Assembly: GCA_030704615.1 (NCBI GenBank)
Contig: CM060733.1
Location: 68,078,001 to 68,138,000 of the forward strand
Reading direction: 5' to 3'
Length of the DNA stretch: 60,000 nt
DNA from: Takakia lepidozioides
Taxonomy: Eukaryota > Streptophyta > Takakiopsida > Takakiales > Takakiaceae
This document shows positions 22,421 to 34,027 of this stretch, in pieces. The notes beneath the pieces were generated by a model. That model was not told where the DNA came from. It saw only the letters and a program-made list of their open reading frames with translations, and made no database searches. The stretch's first letter is position 1, and each line of letters begins with the position of its first letter. A program made the translations under genes and the position numbers.

Positions 22421-23162
22421 GGGAGTGTCGCGGCCCTTTGCCTTGAGGGCAGGGGGTCGGGACACATGAGGGGCTGCCCCTATGGTGGGTGGGGCAGCGG
22501 CAGCGATAGGTATGGGGGGGGCTGAAGCACCCTTGAGTGCCCAAAGCACTCAAGGAGGCGGAGGCACTCACTAGGTGGAGCCCCGCACACCGGGTTGCGG
22601 TGGGGGGGTGGCTCCACAAGGGGTGGTGGTAGCTTAGCGGGACTTAGTGGGGGTGGCATAGGACTCACCATGGGGTGGAGACCTCGAGGTGGGAGTCGTG
22701 GGGAGTCTTGGGACTCGTCACGGTCCATTGGGGCCGCGGTGAGTGGGCCAAGACTCACCGCGACTCACCACCGGGAATCGAGGGTCTTCGTGGTGGTTCG
22801 CCATAAAATGGCATGGCTGGTTGTGGAACCCCCGCGGACAGCTACAGAACTATATATAGGGAGTAGTAACCCCGAGAACGGTGCAAGCCCGTTGGTGTCC
22901 AAAAACTAGTGAGTAAGCGAGCGAGCCGGAAAGCGACCAAAGAGTGGGGAGCTGTTCCGGACTGCCATCTACCAAAGGGAATTCTCCTAGTCCCAAATAG
23001 GTGGAGGGTCGAGAGGGAAGTGAAGGGGGACCGTTATGTCCCGGTGAGCAGCCGAAGCTCCAAGTTGGCCCGGGCGGCCAGGTTGGGAGTCAGGCGCGCG
23101 CATCAAAGCGAGTAACTATGACTTGAAGGGGAGCTTATCGAAGTGAGGTGCGCGACAGGGAG
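22421..23162 (+). mobile_element. Solo LTR with 5-bp target-site duplication GGGAG
   Basis: The LTR is 22426-23157 (732 bp). It starts TGTCGCGGCC and ends GTGCGCGACA, with TG...CA termini in inverted repeat. GGGAG precedes (22421-22425) and follows (23158-23162). TATATATAG at 22851-22859 is a likely TATA box. The same LTR occurs inverted and full length at 46372-47100, and truncated at 48316-48698, there attached to gag. It is a solo LTR formed by LTR-LTR recombination. Exon-like or duplicated host sequence lies on both sides: a ~60-bp inverted duplication at 22355-22415 against 23845-23925. Confidence 0.92.
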
Positions 23163-23457
23163 AGGGAGTCTTCCTTTGTGTCTCTGGAGCTCTCTTGGAT
23201 TTTTTGCATCCATAACCATAACCGTAACAGTTTTGGACGGGCTCAATGGCATCCCAAGAATATGTACAGGGTTAGGGTTTCAAATCTTCATCTGATTTTT
23301 GTTACGTCTCTTGCTTCTTGGTTGAACAGTGTTGTGTCTGTCTTCGCAGCCTACTTTCTTTGTGGGATTGTTGGTTATGGAAACCATGGTTGATGGTTTA
23401 GGGTGTCAGATATTGCGTCAAGGAGGGAGTCTGGTGAGTGTAAGTTTGTAGGGTTTG

Positions 23458-23880
23458 CTACCAATGTGTGAAGAATGAGTTTATGCCAAAGAACTCTTGC
23501 AAGCCGCCGCATGCAACGAGGAACGATGTTTGTATCTCGGTGACTATCTCCTCAAGTTGGCGCGATAGGAAGGCTCCCACTAAACAAGGAAGTCTTGAAC
23601 CATCTGTCTCGATTAAAACATTCGCCGCCAACTCGGGCATTGTTGCTGATACATACTCGTAGGTCTGCGGCGTTACAGGAAGCTTCCGATGCTGCTCAGG
23701 GAGCAATACCTTTTCAAGACCGGCCTTATTTTGGGGGAGCTCAGGTAGCTGTGGGAGCAGCATGTACCTAATCCAAGCTTCGGAACGATCTTTGCGGTAA
23801 CCTGCTTGAGATGTATCACAAACAACAGCAACAAAATGACTCAGAATAACAATAGAAGTGGATGCAAGGACGGCAAGCAC
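23458..23880 (-). pseudogene. Putative terminal exon of an unknown protein
   Basis: On the minus strand a frame reads GYRKDRSEAWIRYMLLPQLP, then LEKVLLPEQHRKLPVTPQTY, ATMPELAANVLIETDGSRLP and ends LQEFFGINSFFTHW-stop. A CAG precedes the GYRK start, consistent with a 3' splice site near 23800. The composition is protein-like but no family is recognised. The first 25 residues of the open frame (MLAVLASTSIVIL) are probably intron. It may be part of the gene whose other pieces are at 21.2-22.3 kb, but it lies on the opposite strand. Confidence 0.4.
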
Positions 23881-24663
23881 TCACAAGTGAACGACCAAAA
23901 TGACGGTCAACTACCAGAATATCAAGGCAGAAGTTACCACGATCCGGTGACAAACGAACCCCTCACTATCAACAAACTCAGGCCACAGGACCCTAAGAAT
24001 CTCAAACCACCACAAGGCAACTTGTTACTCTAGCTAATCATTGTCCAGACAAACTCCAGAAACAAAACCTAAGTATCAAGAACTCCACAAATACTCGATG
24101 CAACAAATAAAGACAACCCTAGGCACTCATGAGAAATGAGGGGTTTGAACGATACTACTCATATTTGCAGCCACGCATCAAACAAACCCTAGCTATGAAA
24201 AGAATCAAGAAAAGATCCCAGCATCAGCAACCTAGGTGCAAAGAATCTTGTCTAACCGTTTTAACTAACAGTCCTGGCTCTTGTCAGTGCGAACGTTCAT
24301 GTCTGCACCGCAAATACTGGTTGATCCACCCTCAAGAGAAACTGTCAGGAGATGTTATTTCGTCGCCGAATCGGCCATCATTGTCATACTTAGTGGATAT
24401 GGAATCACACCTCCCACCTTCATGTATGTAGCTTGAAACAATACTTTCCACTTCAATGTGCGACTTCCAATCGTCGATGGACTCCGCAGATCCACTTAGA
24501 TGGTGCCTGTGAGCCTTGGTATGTCGCTATACTGAACCTCGCACTTGCCAATTTCGTGCGGTGTTCGATGGCTCCGAATTCCTACGCTATAGTTTGCTGT
24601 CCTCCGCAACTTGGGAGAGCCTGGATCCCAAACGAGGGAGGACTTTGCAGAGTGACTGAAACT

Positions 24664-26070
24664 TACCTTTGTTCTTAATTCAAGCTCAAACCGGGCACAG
24701 TTTATTTAGAAGAAGAAAGGAAGGATGTTCCTGGACAAGTTGACGAGACCATTGTCGTGCTAGGTGACAACGGAGGTTGCGAAATCGAATGGCACGTACC
24801 TCCATCAGACACCATCCTGTACCGAGCTGTGGGAATGCCCATTCCCTTTCCGAATCAGTCGCTGCCCACACCATCCACAAAGGAGTCGGGAAACCGACAG
24901 GCGGCCACTGCCAACAGAGGTATGCAACGATAATTATTCCCGACCTGGACCGTCAAGACCCTCCATAGCTTCTCGTGTGGACGTATTCGACATTTCCGAC
25001 GAGGAAGATGAGTGCATTGAGGTCCCCATGTCCTCCACACGGTCGTTCAAATCCGACATGGACGTCTCTGCAGGTGCTACGCATGTACCCTCGAGCATAA
25101 CTCCAACCCGGTCCATTGTGCAGCTCTTACGGCAATATCACCTCGATGGTTCTCGCTCCGAGCTGGCTGCTCTCGACTATGCCAAATTTCCAGTCAGGAA
25201 GATAACGTATCTGCCTCCCAAAGTCGATGGCAATGTCATCTTCAAGTTTCCACCTTCGTCAAACAAAGCCTCAGGGATGTTAATAGACATGGATCGAAAG
25301 CATGACGGACACCCCTGGTGTGTGGCGAAGACCAGTAGCACGAAAATTGCTGATGGTGTTCGTGTACGATACGTCCTCTGTGCGGGGAAGCTGAGGTGCC
25401 TCAATCCCGCCTGCTTCCACTGTCTCTCCAAAGGAGGGCGGAAAAACGAGACGGATTGGACTGGCACAACCCATCATCCATTCATTGTCTCCAGCCAAGC
25501 TCCTGTAGGTACTTTCAAGTGCGCACATTGCAAAGAACCACCGACGTGCATGTCCATGTGCAGAGCCAAGCAATATTACGTAATCCATTTGCTCCCGGAC
25601 TTGACTAGAGCTTGCATACACGTTGGGGTCCACTGCCACCCCTTGGCGAGAGGCAACATGCGTGAGGCTGTGCAAGAAGCACACGACATCATAAAAGAGG
25701 AGGTAAAATTGAGCCTCGGAGCCAGACCAAAGCAGATTCAGCTGAAGGCAGCCCACAAGATTGCTCTTGGCAAAATCATGTCTGAAGATGGTTCAGACCG
25801 AGTGCCCTTGAACGAAGAGGAGATGCTTGACTTGTTGGAGTCCGTCTCGCACGTTTGTAGTCTGAATGTGCGGAATCACATCGTATCTTGCAAGCAGGAG
25901 TTCAACCGGGGGTCGGACATGCACTCAATCCTGGAGGTGAAACGAATGACTGGATATGACTACATCCAAGGTAGCAGGTTTTCAGGGCAAGGTAGCGAAT
26001 CCGATCGTTGTTACATTTTTAAAATGTCGACGTGTGGGCCTGGGAGTGGAGTCGACTTGGTCAGCAGTTC
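24664..26070 (+). pseudogene. MULE transposase copy 2, N-terminal half
   Basis: It is homologous to 49472-51000. The exon near 24680 gives KPGTVYLEEERKDVPGQVDE (compare HPGTVFLEDETKDAYG in the other copy). The long frame 24764-26065 then holds an acidic Ser-rich linker (DISDEEDECIEVP). The conserved block DRKHDGHPWCVAKTSS and VRVRYVLCAGKLRCLNPACF follows, then a Cys/His cluster (FKCAHC...CRAKQYYV...CIHVGVHCHPLARGN), and SVSHVCSLNVRNHIVSCKQE to KMSTCGPGSGVDLV. The Cys/His clusters look like zinc-binding DNA-recognition modules of MULE transposases. Homology stops at about 26065, exactly before the catalytic domain, where unrelated sequence begins. The fragment is open but truncated; the upstream exon is uncertain. 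Confidence 0.78.
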
Positions 26071-26148
26071 CACCAGGTTGATGTCCAGAAGGACAGGTAC
26101 ATCTTTGAGTTGTAGTAAACCATCACAGTACGGGACAATGAACTTTCT

Positions 26149-27075
26149 GTGAGTGAAAAAGCTTGGAAAGAAGCCAACAATCTGTCAGCTACCTATGCAG
26201 CTCTGGTTGAGCTTCATGCGAAGCGCATGGAGAGTTTACAACAGCAGTTGGAAGCATACCGGTTCAAGGAGGAGCAGGATCTCCGTGGTGTTACACAAGA
26301 CTTGGTGGATAATCATCTTTTGCAAGAGTGGGTAACACAAGGGCCAGCGGAAGGGAAAGCACCAAGAAAGCTCACCCAAGACGAGATGAATGATTATCTT
26401 CTTCTCCAACATCCGCATCTGATGGAGCCTCATCGTATAGGATCCGGGATGCATTGTCCGGGGCGTCATCATTCTCTTGTACCCTCTCTATCCAACCTCG
26501 GCCAACATCAGCGTCATCATGACCAGTCTCTTCCTCCTCTGCTTCCTCCCTCCTTCTTTGACATCCAAGTGCACTTGGTAGTGCACTTAGTGGAAGAGGC
26601 TTCAATTGCCGGCCCCGTTCATTCTCGGTGGATATACTACCTTGAGCGATACATGAAGACTTTGAAAGCACATGTAAGACAAATGGCACACCCGGAGGGC
26701 AGCATGGCGGAGGGGTATACATTGCAAGAGGCTATGTTCTACTGCATAGAGTACTTGGCAATGGTAGATAAGGAAGCCCTTCCGATGTGGAAGGAAGATA
26801 AGGATGTACGAACCAATGACATCGTTTTGCCCAAAAATTCAAAGAGGGTAAAATTACCCATCATGGTGATTAACCAAGTGCATGAGTTCATACTGAAGAA
26901 CACCCCATCCATACATAAGTGGGCGGCAAGATACAATAACCTTGTTCAGCAACGACAGGAGGAGACGGTTGCGTGGAGGCGGAACCATGCAAGGGCGACT
27001 ACACGCGCTCCGCGAACAAGGGCCGTCGTAGGAATGTGTCTTCACAAGATTTGCCCATGGAATTGCAGCCTCTAA
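26149..27075 (+). pseudogene. CACTA-type transposase C-terminal fragment (DUF4218-like)
   Basis: The hallmark is HLVEEASIAGPVHSRWIYYL, then ERYMKTLKAHVRQMAHPEGS and MAEGYTLQEAMFYCIEYLAM (about 26575-26765). This matches the DUF4218 pattern (GPVhsRWmYpfERYmktlK...EgSmaEgY) of En/Spm-CACTA proteins, followed by INQVHEFILKNTPSIHKWAA. The first ~90 codons (KRMESLQQQLEAYRFKEEQD, predicted coiled coil) are not part of that family as I know it. So the ORF is chimeric, and it is fused almost without gap to the MULE fragment upstream. The start (GTG 26149, ATG 26230) is arbitrary. After the domain the sequence becomes Arg-rich and uninformative. Confidence 0.75.
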
Positions 27076-28293
27076 GTTCATTCCGCCTTTTTTCCAAGTC
27101 CGCCAACCGTCCTGATGTTGCCATGCTATGCGGAGGCTGCAGCCAGAGAGTTTAGTCTGCAGACATCTCTCTCTCCTCTGCTTTGCCACCGTAAGGCAAA
27201 TGTGCACAACAGAACTAGGATCTATATAGATAGTAGTGCTTCAGAATCGGATGCAAACTCCAGTTCCAGTGGATAGTCTTATTCCAAATAACTCACCGTG
27301 TTTCAAAATATCTATCAATGAGTCTGTGACGGGGTTGTTTGCTCTTTGTCCAGTGTCTGCCTCTCTTTCAGTTCTTCTCTCCATAACTCTTTTCATCCAT
27401 ATAACTCCTTACAACCACATTCACAACTCCATTCATTCATTTTTCATGTGCCGATTTTTCATTTTTCATTCCTTCATCCAGTCTTTGTCCATCCTCTCAT
27501 CCATTGTTCATCCATCGCTCTGCATTATGTCCATCCAAAATTCATCTTGCATTCATCCATTCATCAATTATTCATCCACCATTCATCCAATATCCAACAA
27601 ACATTCATCCAACACTCATCCAAGTACGCACAATATGTATTCTAGAAAATTCTGCACCACTAGGTTGTATGCACTCAGTCCCGCGGAAATAGGTCTCCCG
27701 GGGCTTCTTCATCCGCGGTTGTAGGCCCATGCACCCTATTACGTGAGCATCTTCCCGCTCATGGATTAGCATCTTCCCGCTCACAGACTAGCATTCGCCA
27801 CCGGGGCACCATTTGTCCCTCTTGCACTGACTACACCATTCTCTAGAGGCAGCTGTGGGTGCACTTGATCTTGTTCCTTGTTATCCTCACGCACAACTTC
27901 TAAACCAGGAGTGTTGATAGGACAGTCATTGGCTTGTGGGCATGTCACACCTCTGTCATCTTCACTGACTAACCCTGCACTGGAGTTCATTGCTCCACAG
28001 CTTGCACTGTGTTCAACAGTTTCTTGAGAAACCCCCCCACTTCTTGAGCAGCTACCCCCTGTGGTCCCGCATGCAGAGAATAAGATGTTTCACCTTCAGC
28101 ATCATTTACCGATCATTGAAGCTTCCTGGACTATATGATGGCAAAGTCATGATGCGATGGATGTACTTCTTGCATTCATGGGGCATGCATGATGGATGCG
28201 TGCAATAAGGTAGTGGTATCTAGAGGTGTGCATTTAACCAGTGTGCACTGCTCAAAGGGTGCAGTGTCTCAAAAATTACATGAGCAGAATAGC
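27076..28293. other. No gene recognised; ATCC-rich low-complexity stretch
   Basis: 27380-27640 is rich in TTCATCC/CATCCA words, like 16440-16560. The remainder carries short ORFs without family features. Nothing else can be supported. Confidence 0.5.
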
Positions 28294-28861
28294 AAATGAA
28301 GGGGGGCTGAAAATCCATGAGCAGTGAGCAGTGAGCAGGTTTTGCCGAACGTCACCGAACCGCCCGGACTTGTTTGCTGAACCACTTCCAGATTCGAGAT
28401 AGGTTCGAGATAGGTTCGGGATAGGTTCGGTTTATAAAATATTCCCATTTTGGATTCTAAATGAGATTTTTACTAAATTTATATTGCATATAACCCCTCA
28501 AATGTTGAAGGTTCGGCACCGAACACCATTTCATACACTAAAAATAAAAATAAAAATAAAAAAAATAAAAAAAAAAAAAAAAACTGTTTCTTAGAAAACG
28601 TAGGTGCCGGCACTGTTCGCCGCCGAACAGTGCCATAGGTTCGAAAGTGGTCCGAACTGGTTCGGCATAGGTTCGGCACAGGTTTGAAAGAATATTCCTC
28701 GACAAAATATTCCTCCATATAGGCTCTGCACTGGTTCAGAAGAATATTCTTTGGATATTTGATATATTCCGTGAATATTCTCTTAAGTTCGGCATTGTTC
28801 GGCAAAACCTGCTCACTGCTCATGGAGTTCTGCACATGGAAAACTCAACCTCCAAATGAAG
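28293..28861. mobile_element. Non-autonomous MULE-like element, 9-bp TSD CAAATGAAG
   Basis: The element is 28302-28852 (551 bp). It starts GGGGGCTGAAAATCCATGAG and ends CTCAACCTC, whose complement is GAGGTTGAG. CAAATGAAG stands on both sides (28293-28301 and 28853-28861). Inner ends repeat TGAGCAG in inverted orientation around GGTTTTGCCGAAC / GTTCGGCAAAACC. The centre has GAACAGTGCC palindromes and A-rich runs. No coding capacity. A 9-bp duplication is typical of Mutator-like elements. Confidence 0.9.
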
Positions 28862-30298
28862 CAACAATTACGTGTGCAAAACACATAATTTTCCAATCAC
28901 GGATGTATTACATATGAATTATCAAAGTCAAACTATATACTATCCCACTTTTGCTTAGTAGGTCCCTCCTCTAATGCCATATATTCATCCCTGATATGTG
29001 CTTAAAGGTGCTTAAATGCACAAAGTGTGCACCTACACCTTTATCAAAGAATTACCAAAACCAGGCCATGTGTAGGCCCAGAAGTCCGTGCCTCCAAACG
29101 CGGAATTCGGCGCATCTACCGATGGAAAGACCCATAGCTTTCCTTGCATGGATGATGACTTGGGCAAAATCTGACCATACACGGAGAAGTAGGCCCCCTA
29201 AGTCCGCCCTGAGTTGACCTACATCTCCTAAGACACGGCCATCCCAAAACCCTAAACTAGCCGACCTCGTGGAGAGAGCTGGAACACTCGACGGCTCCTT
29301 CATTTCCCATTCTCCCGTAAACTGAAGCATGATAAAAGTGTGCACCGTAGTAGTATCTAAAGTGAGCGATGCATCCCATTTGCATTCATGCTTGGCTGTT
29401 GTATTAACCGGCCATTGTCCCGAAATACCTGCCTCCACTTTCAAAAACGAATGGGGAATTTGAAATGAGAATCACTAGGTGGCTGTGTAGTTAGCTTCAC
29501 TAACCCACCATTAATTAAGCTCCTCGTACTCCCAAAACACTCCATGCTGTACCTAATCCAAAGCAGTAATTAACCTTGAACTGCCTCCATGGCAAGAGTG
29601 CACAGTACTGGGATGAAAGCAGTGACTTCATTCATCAGAAATAGGGGACAGATAAAGGCAACGCACACTTCTAGATGCCACTACCTTACAGTAATACTGA
29701 GTTTATCAATGTGTGGCAGTATTTTGGCGAGCAATGGACCTGGTGGGGGGCGGCCGAGGCGCTGCTGGGGGGGGGGGGGGGGGAAACAGAAAGGCGGGGG
29801 TAGGGGGTGGGGAGAGAAAGGCGGGGGTAGGGCCACGCAGGCAGGCCCGCTGAGGCAGCATTGAACTCCCGGGCCTCTTTTATCACTTGCCATCTATCAT
29901 CCCTTTCCTTTAGGAATATATATATATATATATAGATGGTAACAACGAAACCGGTCCAGCTCAACACAGGCTTCACTGGAAATCATGCACGGTCTTTTTA
30001 CTGGTCAACATGGAAAGAGGGTGCATTTTTGCCTGCTACAAAGGTGGGACATGCATCCCGTTTAGCCTCGTGGGTGTGATGTGCAGCCTGGTGATGGGTT
30101 GGATCTGCTGCGGACATGTAGGCTATAATAATAGATGAACAATGTGGATTGTGCTATTGCGATGTTGACTGAGAGTTCGAAAGTCGTGATCCACCACCGA
30201 CTTGTTGTCATAAGTTCCTTCTCACTTTTCTTCTGACGTGCTGATTTGCAGGGAGAGAGAGAGAGAGAGAGATCCAGCAATTCAGGAGCGCGGAAGCC
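28862..30298. other. Upstream region of the dioxygenase gene; no other gene recognised
   Basis: 29752-29830 has G-rich runs, 29916-29934 an AT microsatellite, and 30252-30270 a GA repeat about 30 bp before the start codon, a common feature of plant 5' UTRs. The 29052-29444 minus-strand ORF shows no family features. Confidence 0.5.
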
Positions 30299-33200
30299 AT
30301 GGGTGCCCAGCCGGGACTCTCAAAAGAAGAGAAGGCCTTCTATGATTCGGAAGGTAAGTTCGCGTATGACATCGTCGGTCAGATATTCGATTTTGAGAGC
30401 GGGACTGTCTCTCTGTGTATTAGGATGCGAGGTGCTCGTGACTGGAAGCTTCTCCCGAACGTAGAGATGACAGTAAGTAGCACACTATCTGGGAATTCGT
30501 GCTGACACTAAATTGCGAAGGCACGGATGACTAGCAAGGTGTTTTGTACAGAAGTGAGGATGTCTCAGGATAGAAGGACTCAATGGTGAGTAGTCGATCT
30601 GCGTGTGGCCCTCTCAAATCAATCATGGAGTGGCAAGCAGCCTAATTGCTTGGATTGGGATTCGGAAGTAGCCCAGCGGATTCTGAACGAGGGATGTGTG
30701 AGTGGAAGCTTCGCAGAGAATCAATGCGGGCGGTAGGGGGAGGGTGCAGGATATCTGGTTGTGCCAGAGTTCGCGAGTGGTGAGGAGCGCTCTGGGCTGA
30801 TAAGGCGCATGGAGCAGCTCGTGGACGGTTTTGATCCTTCCACAATCTCCTTATTTTCGACCAAGAATCAGGTGCCCACCTGCCTGTGCCGTCAGCTGCT
30901 AGGCATAGTGTAGATGGTCTTCTCAGTCGCATGGGGATCGAAGGAACATAAATTTGGTCCATCACAATCGTCAATGCTTTGGCACACCAAGATGGTATCA
31001 TCTCTGTGTTAGCGTTTCCAGAATGGACTGGCAACATTGGCTTCTTTTGAAGATGGTGCCATCAACCACCCGAAGTGAATGGGCGCACATGGTCTGGTGA
31101 GGCTGACTCCTGTGTGTGAATTGTGCTTTCAGAAGCAGCACACGGACACATACTTTTATGACAGTGCAAATAACATCTCCTTCTTCTTTGAAGGTACAAT
31201 TCAGTTCGGTCAAACATCCACTCATACTTGATGCCCAGTAACACTTGTTCTTGGTGGTTCCATGCTGTGTAGCGAGATTCAGGAGTAGAGATAACACATC
31301 CATTAGTTCTTTGGAAAGGTGGGGGAATTCTGGGGTACAATATCTACTTTTTCACTGTTTCTGTGTCGCTTTTTCACGGTAGTGTTCTCCCATGGAATAG
31401 GTTTTTTACGAGTATACCTTTTTGGAGGATAGGGAATTGGTTCCACCAGGACAGGGAGGCACTTACTCTGCTGTTGGGGTTGCCCAGAGAAAGGATTTGA
31501 TGCGGAAGGAGCACTGAAGCAGCCCAAGGCTGTGTCCATCAACAAAGTTGGTCATGGTATGTTGGTTCACTTGTTTACCTACTTAATTCCACAATAGGCT
31601 TGGATCTACGTGTCAAACGAACTGAGAGTGACACCAGATATATTAAGCTATTATAAAAGCTCTGAAAGGCAAGAAAAACCTGTTCAATATATATGTTGAA
31701 TATTGGTGGAGTGGGGGTAACTCAATCACAACGATGCTCACGTATATTGGACTTGCAAAAGCCGGTTGGATCTTGTTCAATGTGGGTTTGGCAGGTTGGA
31801 TAGCACAGTGGAGGGATGATGATGAGGGCATTGTGGGTGGGTGATTCAGCCCTCCATGACTTGGACCCAGATTTTCGTAGATTTTCCCGATCAGAGAAGT
31901 TTTCAGCTCTGATGGCTTCCCTCAACTACAAGAGGCCTGCACCTGTTCAGTCAATGTACATATTTAAGGTGTTTTAGTCCCCAAGCTCCCTTTCTATCTA
32001 AAATATGTTTGAATTCATTGCACGACCTTCCATTTCGTTTTGCATTGTTTACATGGAGACAGCTCACTGTTGTTCGCTTCCAGTAGTTGGATATGAAGAG
32101 GCTGCATTTCAGACAGAAGCTATACATATTCCGAGCAAAAGTTTCTGTTTGGAGTGAAATGAACTTGGTCATCCCAACAGGGCTTTGAAGCAGTTGGCAG
32201 AGGGACATTATTGGAAGATTACTGTTAACAAGCTGGAACCCGAGGTTTACAGTATGATGGGTGCAGAGGATGTATGCTGGATAATATCTACCATATTGGC
32301 TAGCATTATGCACAGAAGCACCGACCAGAATAAATTGATTTTCCAAAGGATCTAGGAATCAGGAAATATAGATTTAAAAGAAAAATAGAATCTCTTGGCT
32401 TGAGAGCGCGCATGTGGATAGGTACTGAAGGAGTTTGGATTGTGCTGGTGCAGCAACCTGGCATAGGCGGGGAGGTAGTGCCACATCAGGACAACTCATT
32501 TTTGTACACAGACCCAACTTCCTGTACAGGTTTGTGGTTAGCACTGGAGGATGCCACCATCCAGAACGGCTGCCTCTGGGTTCTGCCCAAATCACACAAA
32601 GGTCTTGCCTACCCCCTTGAAGGCTACATTCTGGGAGTGGGTGGATGCCTATGCAAAAGCCTCTGGCTTGTCCTGATTGTCTTATGCCATTGCAAGCTTT
32701 TTTGCCAGGGAGGTGGATAATGATGTGATTCAACTTTCTGGCAGGAGGACTTGCCAGGAGATTTTTAAGGGAGCCTAACAGTGTGAAGTTTGACAAAGAA
32801 CCTGGCACTTATGACTTAACTGCCTTTGTGCCAGTGGAAGTCAAGGCAGGGTCACTCGTCATTATCCATGGGGACCTTGTCCATCAAAGGTGTAAGCCCA
32901 CAGTCTCTTTCACTCTTTCACTCGTGTCTTCTCTTCCCTGTGCTCCTTTGAGCTCAGCTAGCTTTGCAAGTCCATTTAAATATTAGATTGACCTTAATAT
33001 GCAGCATTGACATGCAAAGATTGTGCTTGTGCTTGCATGTAACCAGCTATGAAAACACATCACCCAAGTCACGGCAAGCCTACAGTGTGCATGTTGTGGA
33101 GACAGTTGGTTGTTCTTGGGCCCAAAATAACTGGTGAGTGTAGATGTTAGTGTCAATGTGTGTGTATTTACTTTTGTCAGTCAAAGCGGAGTTCTTGGTT

Positions 33201-33471
33201 ACATGCATTAGTGTTAAAAGTTATGTGCATCTTGCATCATCTTTGTAATCCGATAAGAAAAGGTGTAGGTGCGTTCGTATACACCAGTGTATGTCTGTTT
33301 AATGTTTTTGGCCCTTCATTTGGGTGTCCAAGAGAGTTGGTATTATTTCATAAAAGGTTGATAGCAATCACGTCACCCTCCTGTTGGGTGTGGTTCAGGC
33401 TGCAACGGGATCCAGGTTTCCCAGTGGAGCCTTTATTTTGGGAAAAGGTGCAACCAGAAGCAGCTGCTTGA
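30299..33471 (+). CDS. PHYH: Phytanoyl-CoA dioxygenase family protein, nine exons, complete
   Basis: Predicted Fe(II)/2-oxoglutarate-dependent dioxygenase that would alpha-hydroxylate branched acyl-CoA (chlorophyll phytol breakdown), peroxisomal in other organisms. Exons: 30299-30353, 30750-30871, 31133-31193, 31488-31556, 31850-31968, 32454-32601, 32745-32889, 33047-33133, 33399-33471. All introns are GT-AG and phases agree. The sum is 879 bp, or 292 residues, a normal family length. It reads [20 protein letters not shown] at the start, [24 protein letters not shown] and [20 protein letters not shown]. The metal site is His-x-Asp in PHQDNSF plus the His of GDLVHQS; the 2-oxoglutarate Arg is likely in KSRQAYSVH. 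There is no stop or frameshift. A C-terminal peroxisomal signal is not obvious (ends PEAAA). A GA repeat precedes the ATG. This is the clearest working gene here. Confidence 0.93.
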
Positions 33472-33837
33472 AAGATTCACGTTCAAACTTAACTTTCAAT
33501 AATTGAATATATTTCCTTATGCCCAGTACAAAGTGGCCACTGGTTGATTGAATAGTACAGGCCTGTCTGAATCTAAGGCAATATTTATTTCACTTGGGCG
33601 GCTTGGTTAAAGTACTTGCTACCTGTCAACTCCTCCATTCAAAAGCCCCTCCCGGCCTGAGTGTTTGAAGCCTGTAAGCTTGCCCATACACTCCGGTAAC
33701 CCGCCATTGTGTTGCTACCGATATCACGAGAAGCATACAAGAGCAGTGTTTCCAACTTGGTGAGTTGAGCGGTACACTGGTAAAGCTCACAACACCCTCA
33801 CATCCCCTCAAGATGCACACCAGGAGCAATTGCATAA

Positions 33838-34027
33838 CCGGCTTGCTCTTTTGAACTCCACTTTCCCGAATGTTCCCAGCAGCAATTTTCGAGTCTTTGA
33901 GCCAGGCTAACCACTTTTTCCAACAGGTAGCTTGGCTTGCTCTTTTGAACTCCACTTTCCCAAACGTTCCCAGCAGCAATTTTCGAGTCTTTGAGCCAGG
34001 CTAGCCACTTTTTTCAACAGGTAGCTT
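33838..34027. repeat. Two-copy tandem duplication, ~94-bp period
   Basis: GCTTGCTCTTTTGAACTCCA occurs at 33841 and 33935, and GAGTCTTTGAGCCAGGCTA follows each at the same distance. The copies differ by a few substitutions. They lie downstream of the dioxygenase gene; 33472-34587 has no recognised gene. Confidence 0.85.

Noticed and set aside
21266-23880. One continuous host gene from 21.2 to 23.9 kb
   Set aside because: Exon-like pieces are on opposite strands and phases could not be matched; they are reported as separate fragments.
29052-29444. 130-codon minus-strand ORF upstream of the dioxygenase gene
   Set aside because: No recognisable domain, no splice context and no similarity to neighbours.
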